64,000 bases of DNA from Fimbriimonadia bacterium. Its GTDB lineage: Bacteria; Armatimonadota; Fimbriimonadia; Fimbriimonadales; JABRVX01. The notes beneath the pieces were generated by a model. That model was not told the origin of the DNA. It did no database searches and was given only the letters and a program-made list of their open reading frames with translations. The position numbers and the translations under genes are program-made. How positions within the stretch are numbered: position 1 is the stretch's first letter; each line of letters begins with the position of its first letter. Location: the NCBI GenBank assembly GCA_039961735.1, contig JABRVX010000009.1, positions 1-64,000 on the forward strand. Direction: 5' to 3'. This document shows positions 1-9,387 of the stretch, piece by piece.

Positions 1-15
1 GGGCGACGCCCAAAC

Positions 16-44
16 CGTCACGCTGAGCCCGTCGAAGCGTGACG
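16..44. repeat. Short dispersed-type hairpin repeat
   Basis: Perfect 8-bp arms (16-23 and 37-44) flank a 13-base loop reading tgagcccgtcgaa. This matches the general form of the 'TTCGACAAGCTCAGGGTGAC' hairpin that I recall as a common intergenic repeat in many bacterial genomes. No second full copy was noticed in this window. It may act as a transcript-end structure for a gene lying before the window. Confidence 0.5.
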
Positions 45-187
45 TAGATCTGCTGCGGCGAAACCACGGTGGCTGCATCGCCGGGACGGCGATGCCACGG
101 AGACAGCCCGCAATGTAGGTTGACAAAGTGGGCGAGTCGTGATAGGATGGTTACAGGCCCGTGCAGCGAGCGGGTCGTGCGGTGCGA

Positions 188-274
188 TCCTCCCCCGACT
201 GCGCGGGCGAAAGGAGTGCCTCGGAGGTGTTACGTGTGACTGCTCAGGTCCTCCCCCGGCTGCGCGGGCGAAAG
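188..274. repeat. Two-copy 26-bp direct repeat, 61-bp period
   Basis: The 26-base stretch at 188-213 recurs at 249-274 with one mismatch, so the period is 61 bp. The second copy ends just before the ribosome-binding site of the pseudogene starting at 290. Only two copies exist, so this looks like a local tandem duplication of leader DNA rather than an array. Confidence 0.6.
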
Positions 275-289
275 AGGAGGGCACACAGC

Positions 290-1161
290 ATGTGCAGGTA
301 CATCGTGTCGGCCTTAGGCCTCCTCACCCTTTGCGGGGGGGCAGGGCCAAGTAGACCATGAGCACTACATTCTGAAGTCGCAGTGGCCGATGGCAGGTTT
401 CGGCTATCTTCGAAGCGCAAACCGGGACAGATACTCGTCACCCGAAGATGCGGGGCCAATCGGCACCACGGTGTGGCAGGTGCAATTGCCCGGCAACCCG
501 GCCATCAACACGGGCATCGTGTGTGCTCCGACGACCAACTACCTACCTCAGGGCGGTCCCGGATCGTCTCCACCCGGCAAGGTTGCCACCGTGTACTTCG
601 GCTCCGACGACGGCTACCTGAACGCTGTCGCCATCAACGAGTACCGCTCAGCCCAACTCGAGTGGCGCTTTCCCGCCGAAGTAGAGGGAGTGCGCTCTCC
701 GGTTCGGTCTTCGCCTACCCTCGTCAAGTTCTCCTCTGGTTCGGACGACTGGGGCATCTGTTTCGGGGCGGACAACGGACGCGTGTATTGCATCAGAGAC
801 ATGGGTGACGAGCCGGCTCTCGTCTGGCGTTCTGCGCCACTCGGAGAGGAAGGCTCGAAGGTTCGGGCCGGTCCGTTGTTCCGCGGTGGGAAGGCAAAGG
901 CAGATCCGGAGCCTGGCCAGACCGCATCCATCGTGCTCGTGGGTGCAATCTCGATCTAGAGCAGTGTTGCTCGCGGGCGGCTTGTGAGGCTACCTGTACA
1001 TCGTGGAGCGCAGCGGAGCCATTGCCCAGTGTTTCCCGGTAGATGTCGGCGGCACGGTCGGACATCCCACCGACCCGTACGGCGCCCGGCCGCACGTAGC
1101 AGTTGATGCCGAAGGAATCATCTACATCGGCAACAACAATGGTGTGATGCGTGGGATTTAG
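290..1161 (+). pseudogene. Decayed secreted PQQ-like beta-propeller protein
   Basis: Translation starts at ATG 290 behind a gaggaggg ribosome-binding site and opens with a signal peptide (MCRYIVSALGLLTLCGG). The frame breaks at a run of seven G (335-341). Removing one G joins it to a frame reading HEHYILKSQWPMAGFGYL and then blade motifs such as VYFGSDDGYLNAVAI and ICFGADNGRVYCI. That frame stops at 957-959. The homology resumes one frame over from 988 (GYLYIVERSGAIAQCF, IIYIGNNNGV) and ends at TAG 1159-1161. The W-P-x(4)-G opening resembles the intact secreted propeller at 23125-24558. At least two frame changes plus internal stops make a normal product unlikely. A sequencing error in the G run is possible for the first break only. 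Confidence 0.75.
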
Positions 1162-1213
1162 GCGCCGCGCCCCGGCGGTGACTGCGAGTTCGAGCCGTAG
1201 GCTCCCCGACCTA

Positions 1214-1240
1214 CCCCGAGCCCCAGAGAGGGGCTCGGGG
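1214..1240. terminator. Strong 11-bp hairpin after the propeller pseudogene
   Basis: Perfect arms 1214-1224 and 1230-1240 enclose a 5-base loop. There is no T-tract on the plus strand, so it may be a weak or Rho-assisted terminator. It ends 21 bases before the start codon of the next gene and could also be a leader structure. Confidence 0.5.
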
Positions 1241-1260
1241 TGCATGGATGGAGGATCAGC

Positions 1261-2088
1261 ATGAGACGTTTTGTGTTAGTTCTTCTTTGTGCCACCGGAT
1301 CGTTGGGTGTCGTCGGTATGTCGCGCGCTCAGGGATTGTGGTGGCAGCACGAGCGACTGCAAACCGGGATGTATGCAGTCTCCGCAGACCCCTCGGAGGT
1401 GTATATCAACTCGCGCGGCGACGTGTGTTACTACGCTGCCGCAACGGCGTACGACTACTTCGATGCATACCGCAACCGCGAGAACCTCTCTGAGTGGTTG
1501 GGTCCAGATCGTGCTGCCCGCACTCGGGGCATCAATGAGAGAGGGCAGGTGCTCTATGAAGCCATCCATCGGGCTCCCTGGGGAGGTCAGATGCTCAGCT
1601 TGTTCGTGGACCAGAAGAACTGGACCGAGAGCCTAGTTGGTCCGGGCATGTCCTACGACATCCACACGTGGCCACAGGCTGGTCAACGGCGCTTGGACGA
1701 TCAAGGCGTGCCCGTGTTCAGCTTCACCGCGGAGTACCCTGGGGGGCGCCAGGTGCTGTACCACGGTGACCGCGCGATCAGTGAGGAGGTGCTCTCGGGA
1801 CATACTATCATTCACGCCGCAGGTATGAACGGTGCGGGTACACTAGTGTGGTCGGGGGAGGGCGCGGAGTTCGGCGGTTACGCTCAGACATTCGTTGACA
1901 CCCGCCCGATCTCCTTCGAAGTGCTGGGCCAGGGTTACGGCACGTCTGGACGCCGGATCAACGAACGAGGGGACGTGCTGTGGGGTGGTGTGAACATAGA
2001 CGGATACTCCGACTTCTTCATCAACGAGGTGAACTACAGCCGCTCGCACTTCGGCAACGTGGGCTACAACATGCTCGGCCAGAAGTGA
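1261..2088 (+). CDS. Secreted N..G-repeat protein, unknown function
   Basis: The 275-residue product begins MRRFVLVLLCATGSLGVV, a clear signal peptide. ATG 1261 has a ggagg site 7 bases upstream, which favours it over the in-frame start 21 bases earlier. The mature part repeats a motif of about 45 residues built on short 'INxRGxVxW' strands (YINSRGDVCYY, GINERGQVLYE, RINERGDVLWGG), each followed by a 'D..N.S..' segment. The same repeat type is found in the dockerin-tailed protein at 55151-56695, so the two are likely paralogues. This one lacks the dockerin tail. The fold is probably an all-beta propeller or solenoid. No enzyme motif is visible and the function is unknown. Confidence 0.75.
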   Translation: MRRFVLVLLCATGSLGVVGMSRAQGLWWQHERLQTGMYAVSADPSEVYINSRGDVCYYAAATAYDYFDAYRNRENLSEWLGPDRAARTRGINERGQVLYEAIHRAPWGGQMLSLFVDQKNWTESLVGPGMSYDIHTWPQAGQRRLDDQGVPVFSFTAEYPGGRQVLYHGDRAISEEVLSGHTIIHAAGMNGAGTLVWSGEGAEFGGYAQTFVDTRPISFEVLGQGYGTSGRRINERGDVLWGGVNIDGYSDFFINEVNYSRSHFGNVGYNMLGQK

Positions 2089-2163
2089 GATGCGTGTGAG
2101 GCCGTGAGCCCGTCGCACAGGTCAGGGGAAGCGCGGGCACGAACCAACGCCCACCCCCGGCGA

Positions 2164-3057
2164 TTACTGCAGTTTGCTCTCTAGGAAGGCGGGCTCTATA
2201 GTTCCGGTGAACACGGCTTCCGCCGGGCCGGTCATGCGCATGTGGAAATCGCCGACCACCTCGACGTGCAGGTCCCCGCCGGGCAGGTGCACGGTCACAT
2301 CCCGCTCCACCAACCCCAGCTTGTGTCCCACTGCCACGCACGCGCATGCTCCAGACCCACAAGCCAGAGTCGCCCCGGCGCCACGCTCCCAGGTGCGCTG
2401 AACGATCTCCCAGCGGCTGACCGTCTGCAGAAAGTGAACGTTGATGCGCTGCGGGAAGATGGGCGCGGTCTCCAGAGCCGGTCCCCACTCGTGTAGCGGC
2501 ACGTGCCCAGCGTCAATTACAGGCACGACGGCGTGGGGGTTGCCCATTGACACCGCCGTCACGATGAACGTCCGACCGAGCAGATCCACGGGTTGAGCGA
2601 TGAAGCTGTCCTCCGGCGGTCCCGTTACGGGGATGTCCCGCCGCCGCCACCGTGCCTGACCCATTTCCACGGTGACCGATTCCACTCGGTTGTCGGTGAT
2701 GCCCAGCTCCAGTTCGAGGGTCCCAGATGCGGTCTCCACTTTTGGGCTCAGCGACCCGCACACGCCCCCCTCGAAGGCGAATTTCGCGAGGCAGCGGATG
2801 CCGTTCCCGCACATTTCCGCTTCGGAACCGTCCGGGTTCAGCATCCGCATCGCATAGTCGTTCCCCGCTTCCTTGGCTGGGCGCAGCAAGATGAGGCCGT
2901 CTCCCCCCACACCGAAGCGCCGGTCGTTCAGGAGGCGGGAGAGCGCAGGCAGCAGATCCTCAGACAGCCGTGAGTCGCGGTCGTCCACGATGACGAAATC
3001 GTTACCGATCCCGTGCATCTTGGTGAACTGCAAGGGTGTCGAGATCTGCGAGGTCAC
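2164..3057 (-). CDS. dapF: Diaminopimelate epimerase
   Basis: DapF interconverts LL- and meso-diaminopimelate for lysine and peptidoglycan synthesis in the cytoplasm. The 297-residue length is slightly above the usual 270-280. The two catalytic cysteines lie in MCGNGIRC (Cys83) and LACGSGACA (Cys233), and the [13 protein letters not shown] opening is typical. The start overlaps the hfq stop by 4 bases (ATGA), indicating translational coupling in a miaA-hfq-dapF operon. Meso-DAP supply suggests a DAP-type cell wall. Confidence 0.97.
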   Translation of the reverse strand: MTSQISTPLQFTKMHGIGNDFVIVDDRDSRLSEDLLPALSRLLNDRRFGVGGDGLILLRPAKEAGNDYAMRMLNPDGSEAEMCGNGIRCLAKFAFEGGVCGSLSPKVETASGTLELELGITDNRVESVTVEMGQARWRRRDIPVTGPPEDSFIAQPVDLLGRTFIVTAVSMGNPHAVVPVIDAGHVPLHEWGPALETAPIFPQRINVHFLQTVSRWEIVQRTWERGAGATLACGSGACACVAVGHKLGLVERDVTVHLPGGDLHVEVVGDFHMRMTGPAEAVFTGTIEPAFLESKLQ

Positions 3058-3335
3058 TCCTCTTCGCTGCCGATGGGCCCCTCTTCTCTGCCTTCGGACA
3101 CTTCGTGTACAGGCCGATAGCCGCTGATTGGCCGAGCAGGCACGATGGAAGTCACGGCGTGCTTATACACGAGCTGAGTGGGCTTGCCAGGGCTGTCGAG
3201 CAATACGGTGAAGGCGTCGAAGCCGCGGACGAGGCCGCGCAACTGAACACCGCCGATCAGATAAACGGTAACACCAATGCCTTCCTTTCGGCATTGGTTC
3301 AAGAACATATCCTGTAGGTTTATGGCCTTTGCCAT
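3054..3335 (-). CDS. hfq: RNA chaperone Hfq
   Basis: A 93-residue Sm-like protein that forms a hexameric ring and pairs small RNAs with mRNAs. The Sm1 region ([20 protein letters not shown], then LIGGVQLRG) and the Sm2 signature [10 protein letters not shown] are intact. The acidic C-terminal tail ([14 protein letters not shown]) is short. The start chosen at 3335 has an aggagg site and lies 13 bases after the miaA stop, giving the conserved miaA-hfq gene order. Upstream in-frame starts lie inside miaA and are rejected. Confidence 0.95.
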   Translation of the reverse strand: MAKAINLQDMFLNQCRKEGIGVTVYLIGGVQLRGLVRGFDAFTVLLDSPGKPTQLVYKHAVTSIVPARPISGYRPVHEVSEGREEGPIGSEEE

Positions 3336-3348
3336 CGAACCAGTCCTC

Positions 3349-4263
3349 CTAGCTGTGCAACAAGGGGAGCACACGCTCCCAAACATCTGGACCGTTCCTC
3401 TCGGCACTGATCCAATTCACGTCCGGTTCCTTACGGAACCAAGTCATCTGTCTCTTTGCATATCGGCGTGTATCGCGCCGAATCATCTCCAGGGCCTCGT
3501 CCAGCGTCATCTCGCCATTCAGGTGCGAGATCAGCCAGCGATAGCCGAGCGCCCGCTTTGCGACTGCGGTTTCTGCATAACTCTTTGACAGCAGGTCGCG
3601 TGTCTCCTGCAGCCACCCTGCTTCCAGCATCGCAGCCGCACGTTCGTCAATTCGTCGGTACAGCTCGGACCGGCTCCAGCACAGGCCGACCTTCAGGCTC
3701 CTCAGTGGGATCGGCGCCTTGGTCTGCAGGCTGCTGAACGGTCTGCCACCGGCCTCGCACACTTCGAGCGCCCGTACGATTCGGAACCGGTCGTTCCGGC
3801 CGATGCGAGCCGCGGCCTCGGGGTCCACTTCGGCGAGGCGAGCGTACAACGCTTCCACACCGGACTCCAGAGCCTCCCGGTTCAGTCTCTCCCGCAGAGC
3901 CGCGTCGGAAGGGAGCCGATCCATCGCGTAGCCCTCGAGGAACGCGCGGATGTAGAACCCGGTTCCGCCGCACAGGATGGGAACTCGCCCCCGCGACCGG
4001 ATGTCTTCGACGCTCTCCGCTGCGAGCCGCTGGAAGTCGACGACCGTGAAGTCCTCGTCCACGTCCACCACGTCGAGCAGATGAAACGGAACCCGCATCC
4101 GCTCCTCCCGCGTAGGCTTGGCGGTGCCGATGTCGAGACCACGGTACACCTGCATGGAATCGGCGGACACGATCTCGCCTCCGATCGCTTCGGCTAGGCG
4201 GAGGGCAGTCGCAGTCTTGCCCGATGCCGTCGGGCCGAGGATCACCACCAGGTCTGCGCGCAT
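3349..4263 (-). CDS. miaA: tRNA dimethylallyltransferase
   Basis: MiaA adds a dimethylallyl group to A37 of tRNAs that read UNN codons. The 304-residue product has the P-loop GPTASGKT at residues 10-17, the substrate-loop motif [19 protein letters not shown] and [13 protein letters not shown]. It is first in the miaA-hfq-dapF operon. Its ATG lies 6 bases after a TACAAT hexamer and there is no ribosome-binding site, so the mRNA is probably leaderless. Confidence 0.96.
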   Translation of the reverse strand: MRADLVVILGPTASGKTATALRLAEAIGGEIVSADSMQVYRGLDIGTAKPTREERMRVPFHLLDVVDVDEDFTVVDFQRLAAESVEDIRSRGRVPILCGGTGFYIRAFLEGYAMDRLPSDAALRERLNREALESGVEALYARLAEVDPEAAARIGRNDRFRIVRALEVCEAGGRPFSSLQTKAPIPLRSLKVGLCWSRSELYRRIDERAAAMLEAGWLQETRDLLSKSYAETAVAKRALGYRWLISHLNGEMTLDEALEMIRRDTRRYAKRQMTWFRKEPDVNWISAERNGPDVWERVLPLLHS

Positions 4264-4269
4264 AATCCT

Positions 4270-4298
4270 ATTGTAAACGAACGTACTCTAGCGAGCAA
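4270..4298 (-). promoter_or_regulatory. Promoter of miaA-hfq-dapF, probably leaderless
   Basis: On the minus strand TTGCTC (4293-4298) and TACAAT (4270-4275) are separated by 17 bases. Only 6 bases separate the -10 hexamer from the miaA ATG, so transcription would begin at or next to the start codon. Confidence 0.6.
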
Positions 4299-4335
4299 CG
4301 GCAAGTATAGCACACGGGTATCAGCCGGCACTCGG

Positions 4336-5724
4336 CTAAGTTCGAGCGCGCTTGGGGCACAGGTACGCGAGCATGAACCACCCGAGCAGGCCGGCAACGA
4401 CGCTGGCCGAGAGGATGCCTGCCTTTGCGCCCTCGATCTCTGAGCCGTTCGTGAACGCGAGGTTGGCGATAAAGAGCGCCATAGTGAATCCGATTCCCGC
4501 AAGGCAGCCTGCTCCCAAGATGTGGTACCACCGCGTGCCCTCCGGAAGAACCGCGAGCTTACAGCGCACCCCGAACCACGAGAAGAGAACGATGCCGAGC
4601 GGCTTCCCAACGACTAGGCCGAGGACGATACCCATGCTAACCGGCCCGAAGTACGCTTCCGCTAGCTTCGCCGTCAGCAGCACACCTGCATTGGCCAAAG
4701 CGAAAAGCGGCACTACGCCGAATGTGACCCAACTATGGAGCGCTCTCTCGAAGCGCTGCAAGGGCGGTTCGAACATGTAAGCGGCCTGCTGCAAGGCGTC
4801 AATGGAAGCCTGGCGGTCGGCCAGCTCGCCCTCAGACTCCGCACCAGCCGATTGCGAGCGCTGATGTTCTCGCAGCATGGAGCGAAGGCGCTCCAGTAAG
4901 CTCTCCGCTTCCATGCCGCAGCGAAGTGGAATCGTCGCGGCCACCACGATGCCGGCAACCGTTGCGTGCACTCCGGAGCTGAGGAATGCTGCCCAAACGC
5001 AGAAACCGAGTATCCAGTACGCGATGGCGTTGCGGACGCGGAAAATGTTGCACACGAGCAATCCGCAGAAGAATACTCCCGCTATACCCAGGGCGCCCCA
5101 GTTGATATCCGAGGTGTAAAACAGCGCGATGACGAGCACCGCACCGATGTCGTCTATGATTGCAAGTGCCGCGAGAAACACCTTCACAACGTCTGGGACG
5201 CGGCTTCCCAGCAGCGCCAACACCCCGAGCGCGAAAGCGATGTCCGTGGCCATCGGCACTCCCCACCCGTGTACCTCGGGCGTGCCGTAGTTGAGCGAGG
5301 CATAGATCAGGGCCGGTACCACCATGCCACCCAACGCGGCAAGTGCAGGGAGCGCAGCCTTGCGGAAAGAGGCCAACTCGCCGACCAGAAGCTCGCGCTT
5401 GATCTCCAGGCCGACCACGAAGAAGAACAGTGCCATTAGGCCGTCGTTGATCAAGTGGTGGAGGTTCGTCCGGGTGACCCAGTCGCCTATGCCGACCACG
5501 ATAGGCGTGTGCCAGAGGGCTTCGTACACATGGTGTCCGCCAAGGTTGACCCATAGCATAGCTATAACCATCGAGGCCATGAGTGCGATGCCGCCGGATG
5601 CCTCGATGTGGAAGAACTCCTGGAAGCGAAGGATCAGCGCCTCCACCGGCACGCGCACGCGGGGTAGCTTGGGGCGGGCCGGTCTTCTGCTCGCCTGTCG
5701 GCCGGAATTGCCGCTACCTTTCAT
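4336..5724 (-). CDS. nhaA: Na+/H+ antiporter NhaA
   Basis: An inner-membrane sodium/proton antiporter for pH and salt homeostasis. The 462-residue protein has about 12 predicted membrane segments. It carries the NhaA signatures MATDIAFALGVLALLG and LAIIDDIGAVLVIALFY; the paired Asp residues correspond to the ion-binding pair of E. coli NhaA. LMALFFFVVGLEIKREL is also typical. A charged insertion of about 60 residues (RLRSMLREHQRSQ... region) lies in a mid-protein loop, as in longer NhaA forms. The start overlaps the argS stop by 11 bases, suggesting co-transcription. Confidence 0.95.
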   Translation of the reverse strand: MKGSGNSGRQASRRPARPKLPRVRVPVEALILRFQEFFHIEASGGIALMASMVIAMLWVNLGGHHVYEALWHTPIVVGIGDWVTRTNLHHLINDGLMALFFFVVGLEIKRELLVGELASFRKAALPALAALGGMVVPALIYASLNYGTPEVHGWGVPMATDIAFALGVLALLGSRVPDVVKVFLAALAIIDDIGAVLVIALFYTSDINWGALGIAGVFFCGLLVCNIFRVRNAIAYWILGFCVWAAFLSSGVHATVAGIVVAATIPLRCGMEAESLLERLRSMLREHQRSQSAGAESEGELADRQASIDALQQAAYMFEPPLQRFERALHSWVTFGVVPLFALANAGVLLTAKLAEAYFGPVSMGIVLGLVVGKPLGIVLFSWFGVRCKLAVLPEGTRWYHILGAGCLAGIGFTMALFIANLAFTNGSEIEGAKAGILSASVVAGLLGWFMLAYLCPKRART

Positions 5725-7396
5725 CGGTTTCCTTCTCCATGCGCTCGGGGGCGGAGACCCCCATAAGCTCGAGGGAGTTCCTCAACGTCACGCGAACCGC
5801 CTGGCATAGCGTAAGTCGTGCACGGCTCCGTTCGGGGTTCGCCGGGTCCACCACTCTGCAGCGATCGTAGAACAGGTGGAAGAGCCGCGCCAGATCTTGG
5901 CTGTAAGTGGTGAGGCGATGGGGCGCTGTCTCGACGACCACGCGCTCCACCTCGTCCGGGAGCTCCAGAAGCTTCAGCTCCAGCACCACTTCCGCCGGGT
6001 CAGTCAATAGTCCCGGTGTGCACTCGCCTGCCTGGAGATCCTCCAGCTCCGCCTTCCGCAAAATACTGCAGATGCGTGCATGCGCGTATTGCACGTAGTA
6101 CACGGGGTTCTCGTCCGACCGCTTCTTGGCGAGTTCCAAGTCGAAGTCCAGCGCCGTGTCATGCGAGCGCATCAGAAAGAAGAAGCGTGCTACGTCTACC
6201 CCCACTTCGTCCAGGACCTCTCGCAGGGTGATCATCTCGCCTGCACGCGTGGACATTCTCACCTGATCTTTGCCTCGCCATAAGCGGACGAGCTGGTAGA
6301 TGAGAAGCTGTAGCTTGTCGGGGTCGTAGCCCATTGCGGCTACGACCGCCTTCATCCGTGGCACGTACCCGTGGTGGTCCGCGCCCCACACATCAATCAT
6401 CAGGTCGTAGCCACGGTCGTACTTGTTCTTGTGGTAAGCGGCATCCGCCGCGATGTAAGTTGGCTCCCCCGTGCTCCGAACGAGCGGTCGGTCCTTGTCG
6501 TCCCCGAAGTCGGTGGAGCGAAACCACACCGCGCCCTCACGGTCGTAGGCGTAGCCGTGTTCGCGAAGCTGTGCGACCGCGGCCTCGACCAAACCATCGT
6601 CGTGCAGCTTCTGCTCACTAACGAAGTGGTCGAAGTGGAGCCGAAAGGCTTCGATGTCCTTCGCCTGGTCGTCTCGCATCTCTTGCTCGGCGAGGCGCTT
6701 GAAGAGCAACTTGTCCTGGGCGTGGTCGCCCTCCGCCAGACTATCCCCGTACTTCTCGCGGATTGCCTTGGCCAGCTCGACAAGGTACTCACCCTTGTAG
6801 CCGTCGTCCGGTAGGGACACGTCGTAGCCGAGCAACTGCAGGTAGCGCGCACGGACGCTCTCGCCGAAGAGTTGCATCTGCAATGAGGCGGCGGAGTCGT
6901 TCAGATAAAACTCTGTCTCCACTTCCCAGCCGGCTTTGCGCAAGCAGCGTGCGAGAACATCGCCAATCACACCATTCCTTCCGTGCCCCAGCGTGAGGGG
7001 CCCGTTCGGGTTGGCACTCACGTACTCGACCAGTGCCCGCTTGCCTCGTCCGATGTCGGTCTCGCCGAATCGCTCGTCCATCGCCAAGACCCGAGGCAGA
7101 TGGCCGGCGATCCAATCCGGGTCTAGACGCAAGTTGATGAAGCCGGGGGCAGCAACCTTGGCAAGAGACACGCCAGGATGAGAGATGTGGGAGGCGATGG
7201 TTTGCGCAACCTCGATAGGAGGCTTGTGCAGGCCGCGAGCGAGCAACATCCCAATATTCGAGCTGTAGTCTCCATGCTCGGGGTTCTTCGGTCTCTCGAT
7301 GCTGATCGGAGGGGTGTCGCACTCAGGCAGGGCACCTTCACGTACGGCGTGTTCGAGTGCCGCTTGGATTGTCTGTGCTAACTCGCCTCGGATCAC
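5714..7396 (-). CDS. argS: Arginyl-tRNA synthetase
   Basis: A class I synthetase that charges tRNA-Arg in the cytoplasm. The 560-residue product contains the nucleotide-binding segment VSANPNGPLTLGHGRNGVIG; the HIGH motif appears as TLGH, with Thr replacing the first His. It also has the DVWGADHHGYVPRMKA motif, VRMSTRAGE at the KMSKS position, and the C-terminal GVSAPERM typical of ArgRS. The start is GTG 7396, with an aaggaagg site upstream that overlaps the end of the next gene. It is followed by nhaA with an 11-base overlap. Confidence 0.95.
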   Translation of the reverse strand: MIRGELAQTIQAALEHAVREGALPECDTPPISIERPKNPEHGDYSSNIGMLLARGLHKPPIEVAQTIASHISHPGVSLAKVAAPGFINLRLDPDWIAGHLPRVLAMDERFGETDIGRGKRALVEYVSANPNGPLTLGHGRNGVIGDVLARCLRKAGWEVETEFYLNDSAASLQMQLFGESVRARYLQLLGYDVSLPDDGYKGEYLVELAKAIREKYGDSLAEGDHAQDKLLFKRLAEQEMRDDQAKDIEAFRLHFDHFVSEQKLHDDGLVEAAVAQLREHGYAYDREGAVWFRSTDFGDDKDRPLVRSTGEPTYIAADAAYHKNKYDRGYDLMIDVWGADHHGYVPRMKAVVAAMGYDPDKLQLLIYQLVRLWRGKDQVRMSTRAGEMITLREVLDEVGVDVARFFFLMRSHDTALDFDLELAKKRSDENPVYYVQYAHARICSILRKAELEDLQAGECTPGLLTDPAEVVLELKLLELPDEVERVVVETAPHRLTTYSQDLARLFHLFYDRCRVVDPANPERSRARLTLCQAVRVTLRNSLELMGVSAPERMEKETDER

Positions 7397-7413
7397 GTTG
7401 TGCCCCGCCTTCC

Positions 7414-8481
7414 TTAGCCGTCGAGCTTCGCCAGCTCCGCCTTCAGCGTGTTGATGGCCGCGATCTCCTCCGGGTCCGTTTCACCGAGAGCTGCAAGGTA
7501 CAGGCTCACGAAGTCACCGAGGTAACAGAGGGAGAGCATCCGGGTCACCAGGTCTCTGGCGTCCACCATAATCCCGTGCACAGGCATCGGCTCGATCAGG
7601 TTTCGTGTGACCTCCCAGCGCTTGTGCATCCTTTCCGACTCAGTGCCGTCGAAGAGCAGTACCACGGAGAACCTGTCGGACTGCGACTGCGCCCGGGTCC
7701 AGCCCACGATCTCGTTGTGATTCATCTCGGGGAGCACGTGGGCGAACGCGTGCATCTTCGAGTTCTCGTTGATCTGGCACTTCCAGCGAGAGGCCACCAC
7801 CCCTCGATAGCCGCCGAGCCCGTACAGGATGGGGATTCGCCCATCCAACTCGGAAGCGAGCCACTTCGCGCCGTTGTCCGAAAGAGGGGTTGCGGGTCCG
7901 TAGGCGTCACGGATACGCTCGAGGTCGGACACCAGGTACTCCACGTTTACCGCCGAGACGATGCCAACTTCCGCTGCTGCGAGAAGCAGCGGAAGAAACA
8001 GGTAGCCCAGAGCCGTGCGCGGCGGCTGTCCGCCGGGGATGGCAATCGCCTGGACCTGCTCGCGCTCGGCCAGTTCACCGAGCTTGCCGCCGCTCGTGAT
8101 GCACAGCTGCTGGCATCCCCTCTGCCTAGCCTGCTCGAAGCAGCTCAAGGTCTCCTCGGTGTTGCCGGAGTAGCTGCAGAACACGGCCCACGTCTCCTCG
8201 CCTGCGAATGCAGGTAGCTCGTATTCTCGGCAAACCACCACAGGCACCGATCCCTGCTCTTCCGCCACAGAGCGCAGCAGGTCGCCACCCGCAGCCGACC
8301 CTCCCATACCACATACGACTACGTTTCGGATAGGATTCTGGGGCGCTCGAAATCCGGACGAACGGTAGATGCTGATCGCCTCCTCACATTGTTGCGGGAA
8401 GGCTAGGGCGAGTCCCATCATGCCCTTCGGGTCATGCTCGGCGAGCCGAAGTGGATTGTCGAGAATTGCGACAGGTTCCAT
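7414..8481 (-). CDS. Bifunctional phosphoglucose/phosphomannose isomerase
   Basis: A 355-residue SIS-domain isomerase of the archaeal/bacterial bifunctional PGI/PMI type, converting glucose-6-P or mannose-6-P to fructose-6-P. Visible motifs are VVVCGMGGSAAGGDLLRS, CSYSGNTEETLSCFEQA (phosphosugar-binding SIS loops) and EMNHNEIVGW, which carries the family's conserved His/Glu region. Start 8481 (MEPVAILDN) is chosen because a ggagg site precedes it; the longer open frame lacks support and runs toward rpsR. It lies 17 bases upstream of argS. Confidence 0.9.
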   Translation of the reverse strand: MEPVAILDNPLRLAEHDPKGMMGLALAFPQQCEEAISIYRSSGFRAPQNPIRNVVVCGMGGSAAGGDLLRSVAEEQGSVPVVVCREYELPAFAGEETWAVFCSYSGNTEETLSCFEQARQRGCQQLCITSGGKLGELAEREQVQAIAIPGGQPPRTALGYLFLPLLLAAAEVGIVSAVNVEYLVSDLERIRDAYGPATPLSDNGAKWLASELDGRIPILYGLGGYRGVVASRWKCQINENSKMHAFAHVLPEMNHNEIVGWTRAQSQSDRFSVVLLFDGTESERMHKRWEVTRNLIEPMPVHGIMVDARDLVTRMLSLCYLGDFVSLYLAALGETDPEEIAAINTLKAELAKLDG

Positions 8482-8576
8482 TCTCTGAAGTTCCTCCGTG
8501 GTGTCAGACAAAACGGCGTGGTCAGCGCCACGCCGTAGGGTCGCGTTGGGCGGCCCGGCTTGGGACCGCCCGATAT

Positions 8577-8972
8577 CTACTGGGCGACGTACGGCAGCAG
8601 CGCGCACTCCCGGGCGCGGCGAATGGCGGTTGCGAGCATTCTCTGATGTCTGGCGCACGTCCCAGTCTGGCGCCTTGGCATGATCTTCCCACGCTCCGTA
8701 AGGAAGCGACGAAGCTTGGGCACTTCCTTGTGGTCAATCACCCGGGCCTTCTCAATGCAGAAGGCACAGATCTTCCGCCGTCGCTTGAATCGGCGTTGGC
8801 GATCGCGGGGCCCCGCCCCAAGACTTTCCGCATCGCGCGGCTTCGGACCGCTGCGGTATGTGCCCGGTTGACGAGGGGCCTCTTCTTTTCCAGTCCCCTC
8901 GCCCGGAGTTACAGTCTCAGCAGGAACGGGGGTCGACTCCTCCACGGTTTCGGTAATCGGTTCTTCACTCAT
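8577..8972 (-). CDS. rpsR: 30S ribosomal protein S18 with N-terminal extension
   Basis: S18 binds 16S rRNA next to S6 in the small-subunit platform. The C-terminal half has the family core ([20 protein letters not shown], then [18 protein letters not shown]). The usual length is about 75-95 residues. This 131-residue form adds roughly 55 residues rich in Glu, Pro and Thr at the N-terminus ([19 protein letters not shown]). It follows ssb by 10 bases in the rpsF-ssb-rpsR operon. Confidence 0.95.
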   Translation of the reverse strand: MSEEPITETVEESTPVPAETVTPGEGTGKEEAPRQPGTYRSGPKPRDAESLGAGPRDRQRRFKRRRKICAFCIEKARVIDHKEVPKLRRFLTERGKIMPRRQTGTCARHQRMLATAIRRARECALLPYVAQ

Positions 8973-8982
8973 ATCCGTATCT

Positions 8983-9387
8983 CTACTCCGTTTCGAATGG
9001 GTCGCCGTTCCCGCTGTCCACAGGCTCCGGCATGTCGGCGCTAACCGCATCTAAATAGTCGCGGGACTCGCTGTCGCGTGGGCGGTCTAGCCCCTTCACG
9101 CGCTCCGCAACGACTTCGAAATCGTATCGCTTATGGCCCTCTTGGTCCTCCCAGGTCCGAGTCTGCAGCCTGCCGTCCACGCCGACCAGCCGACCCTTCG
9201 TCAGGTAGTTCGAGACGAACTCTGCGGTCTGGCCCCAGCACACGATGTTGATGAAATCGGCCTGCTGCTCCTGGCTGAAGGCTCGATCCACGGCGATTCG
9301 GAACGATGCCACCTGCTTACCCGTGTTGGTGGTCCTCAACTCGGGATCCTTGGTGAGCCTGCCGACGAGCACTATCCTATTGATCAC
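8983..9387 (-). CDS. ssb: Single-stranded DNA-binding protein
   Basis: A 134-residue protein with one OB fold ([52 protein letters not shown]) that coats single-stranded DNA in replication and repair. The tail is short and ends GNGDPFETE. The protein-interaction tip is normally an acidic stretch ending in Pro-Phe at the very C-terminus; here Pro-Phe is followed by three more residues. It sits between rpsF (11-base overlap) and rpsR, the common order for the housekeeping SSB. Confidence 0.95.
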   Translation of the reverse strand: MINRIVLVGRLTKDPELRTTNTGKQVASFRIAVDRAFSQEQQADFINIVCWGQTAEFVSNYLTKGRLVGVDGRLQTRTWEDQEGHKRYDFEVVAERVKGLDRPRDSESRDYLDAVSADMPEPVDSGNGDPFETE

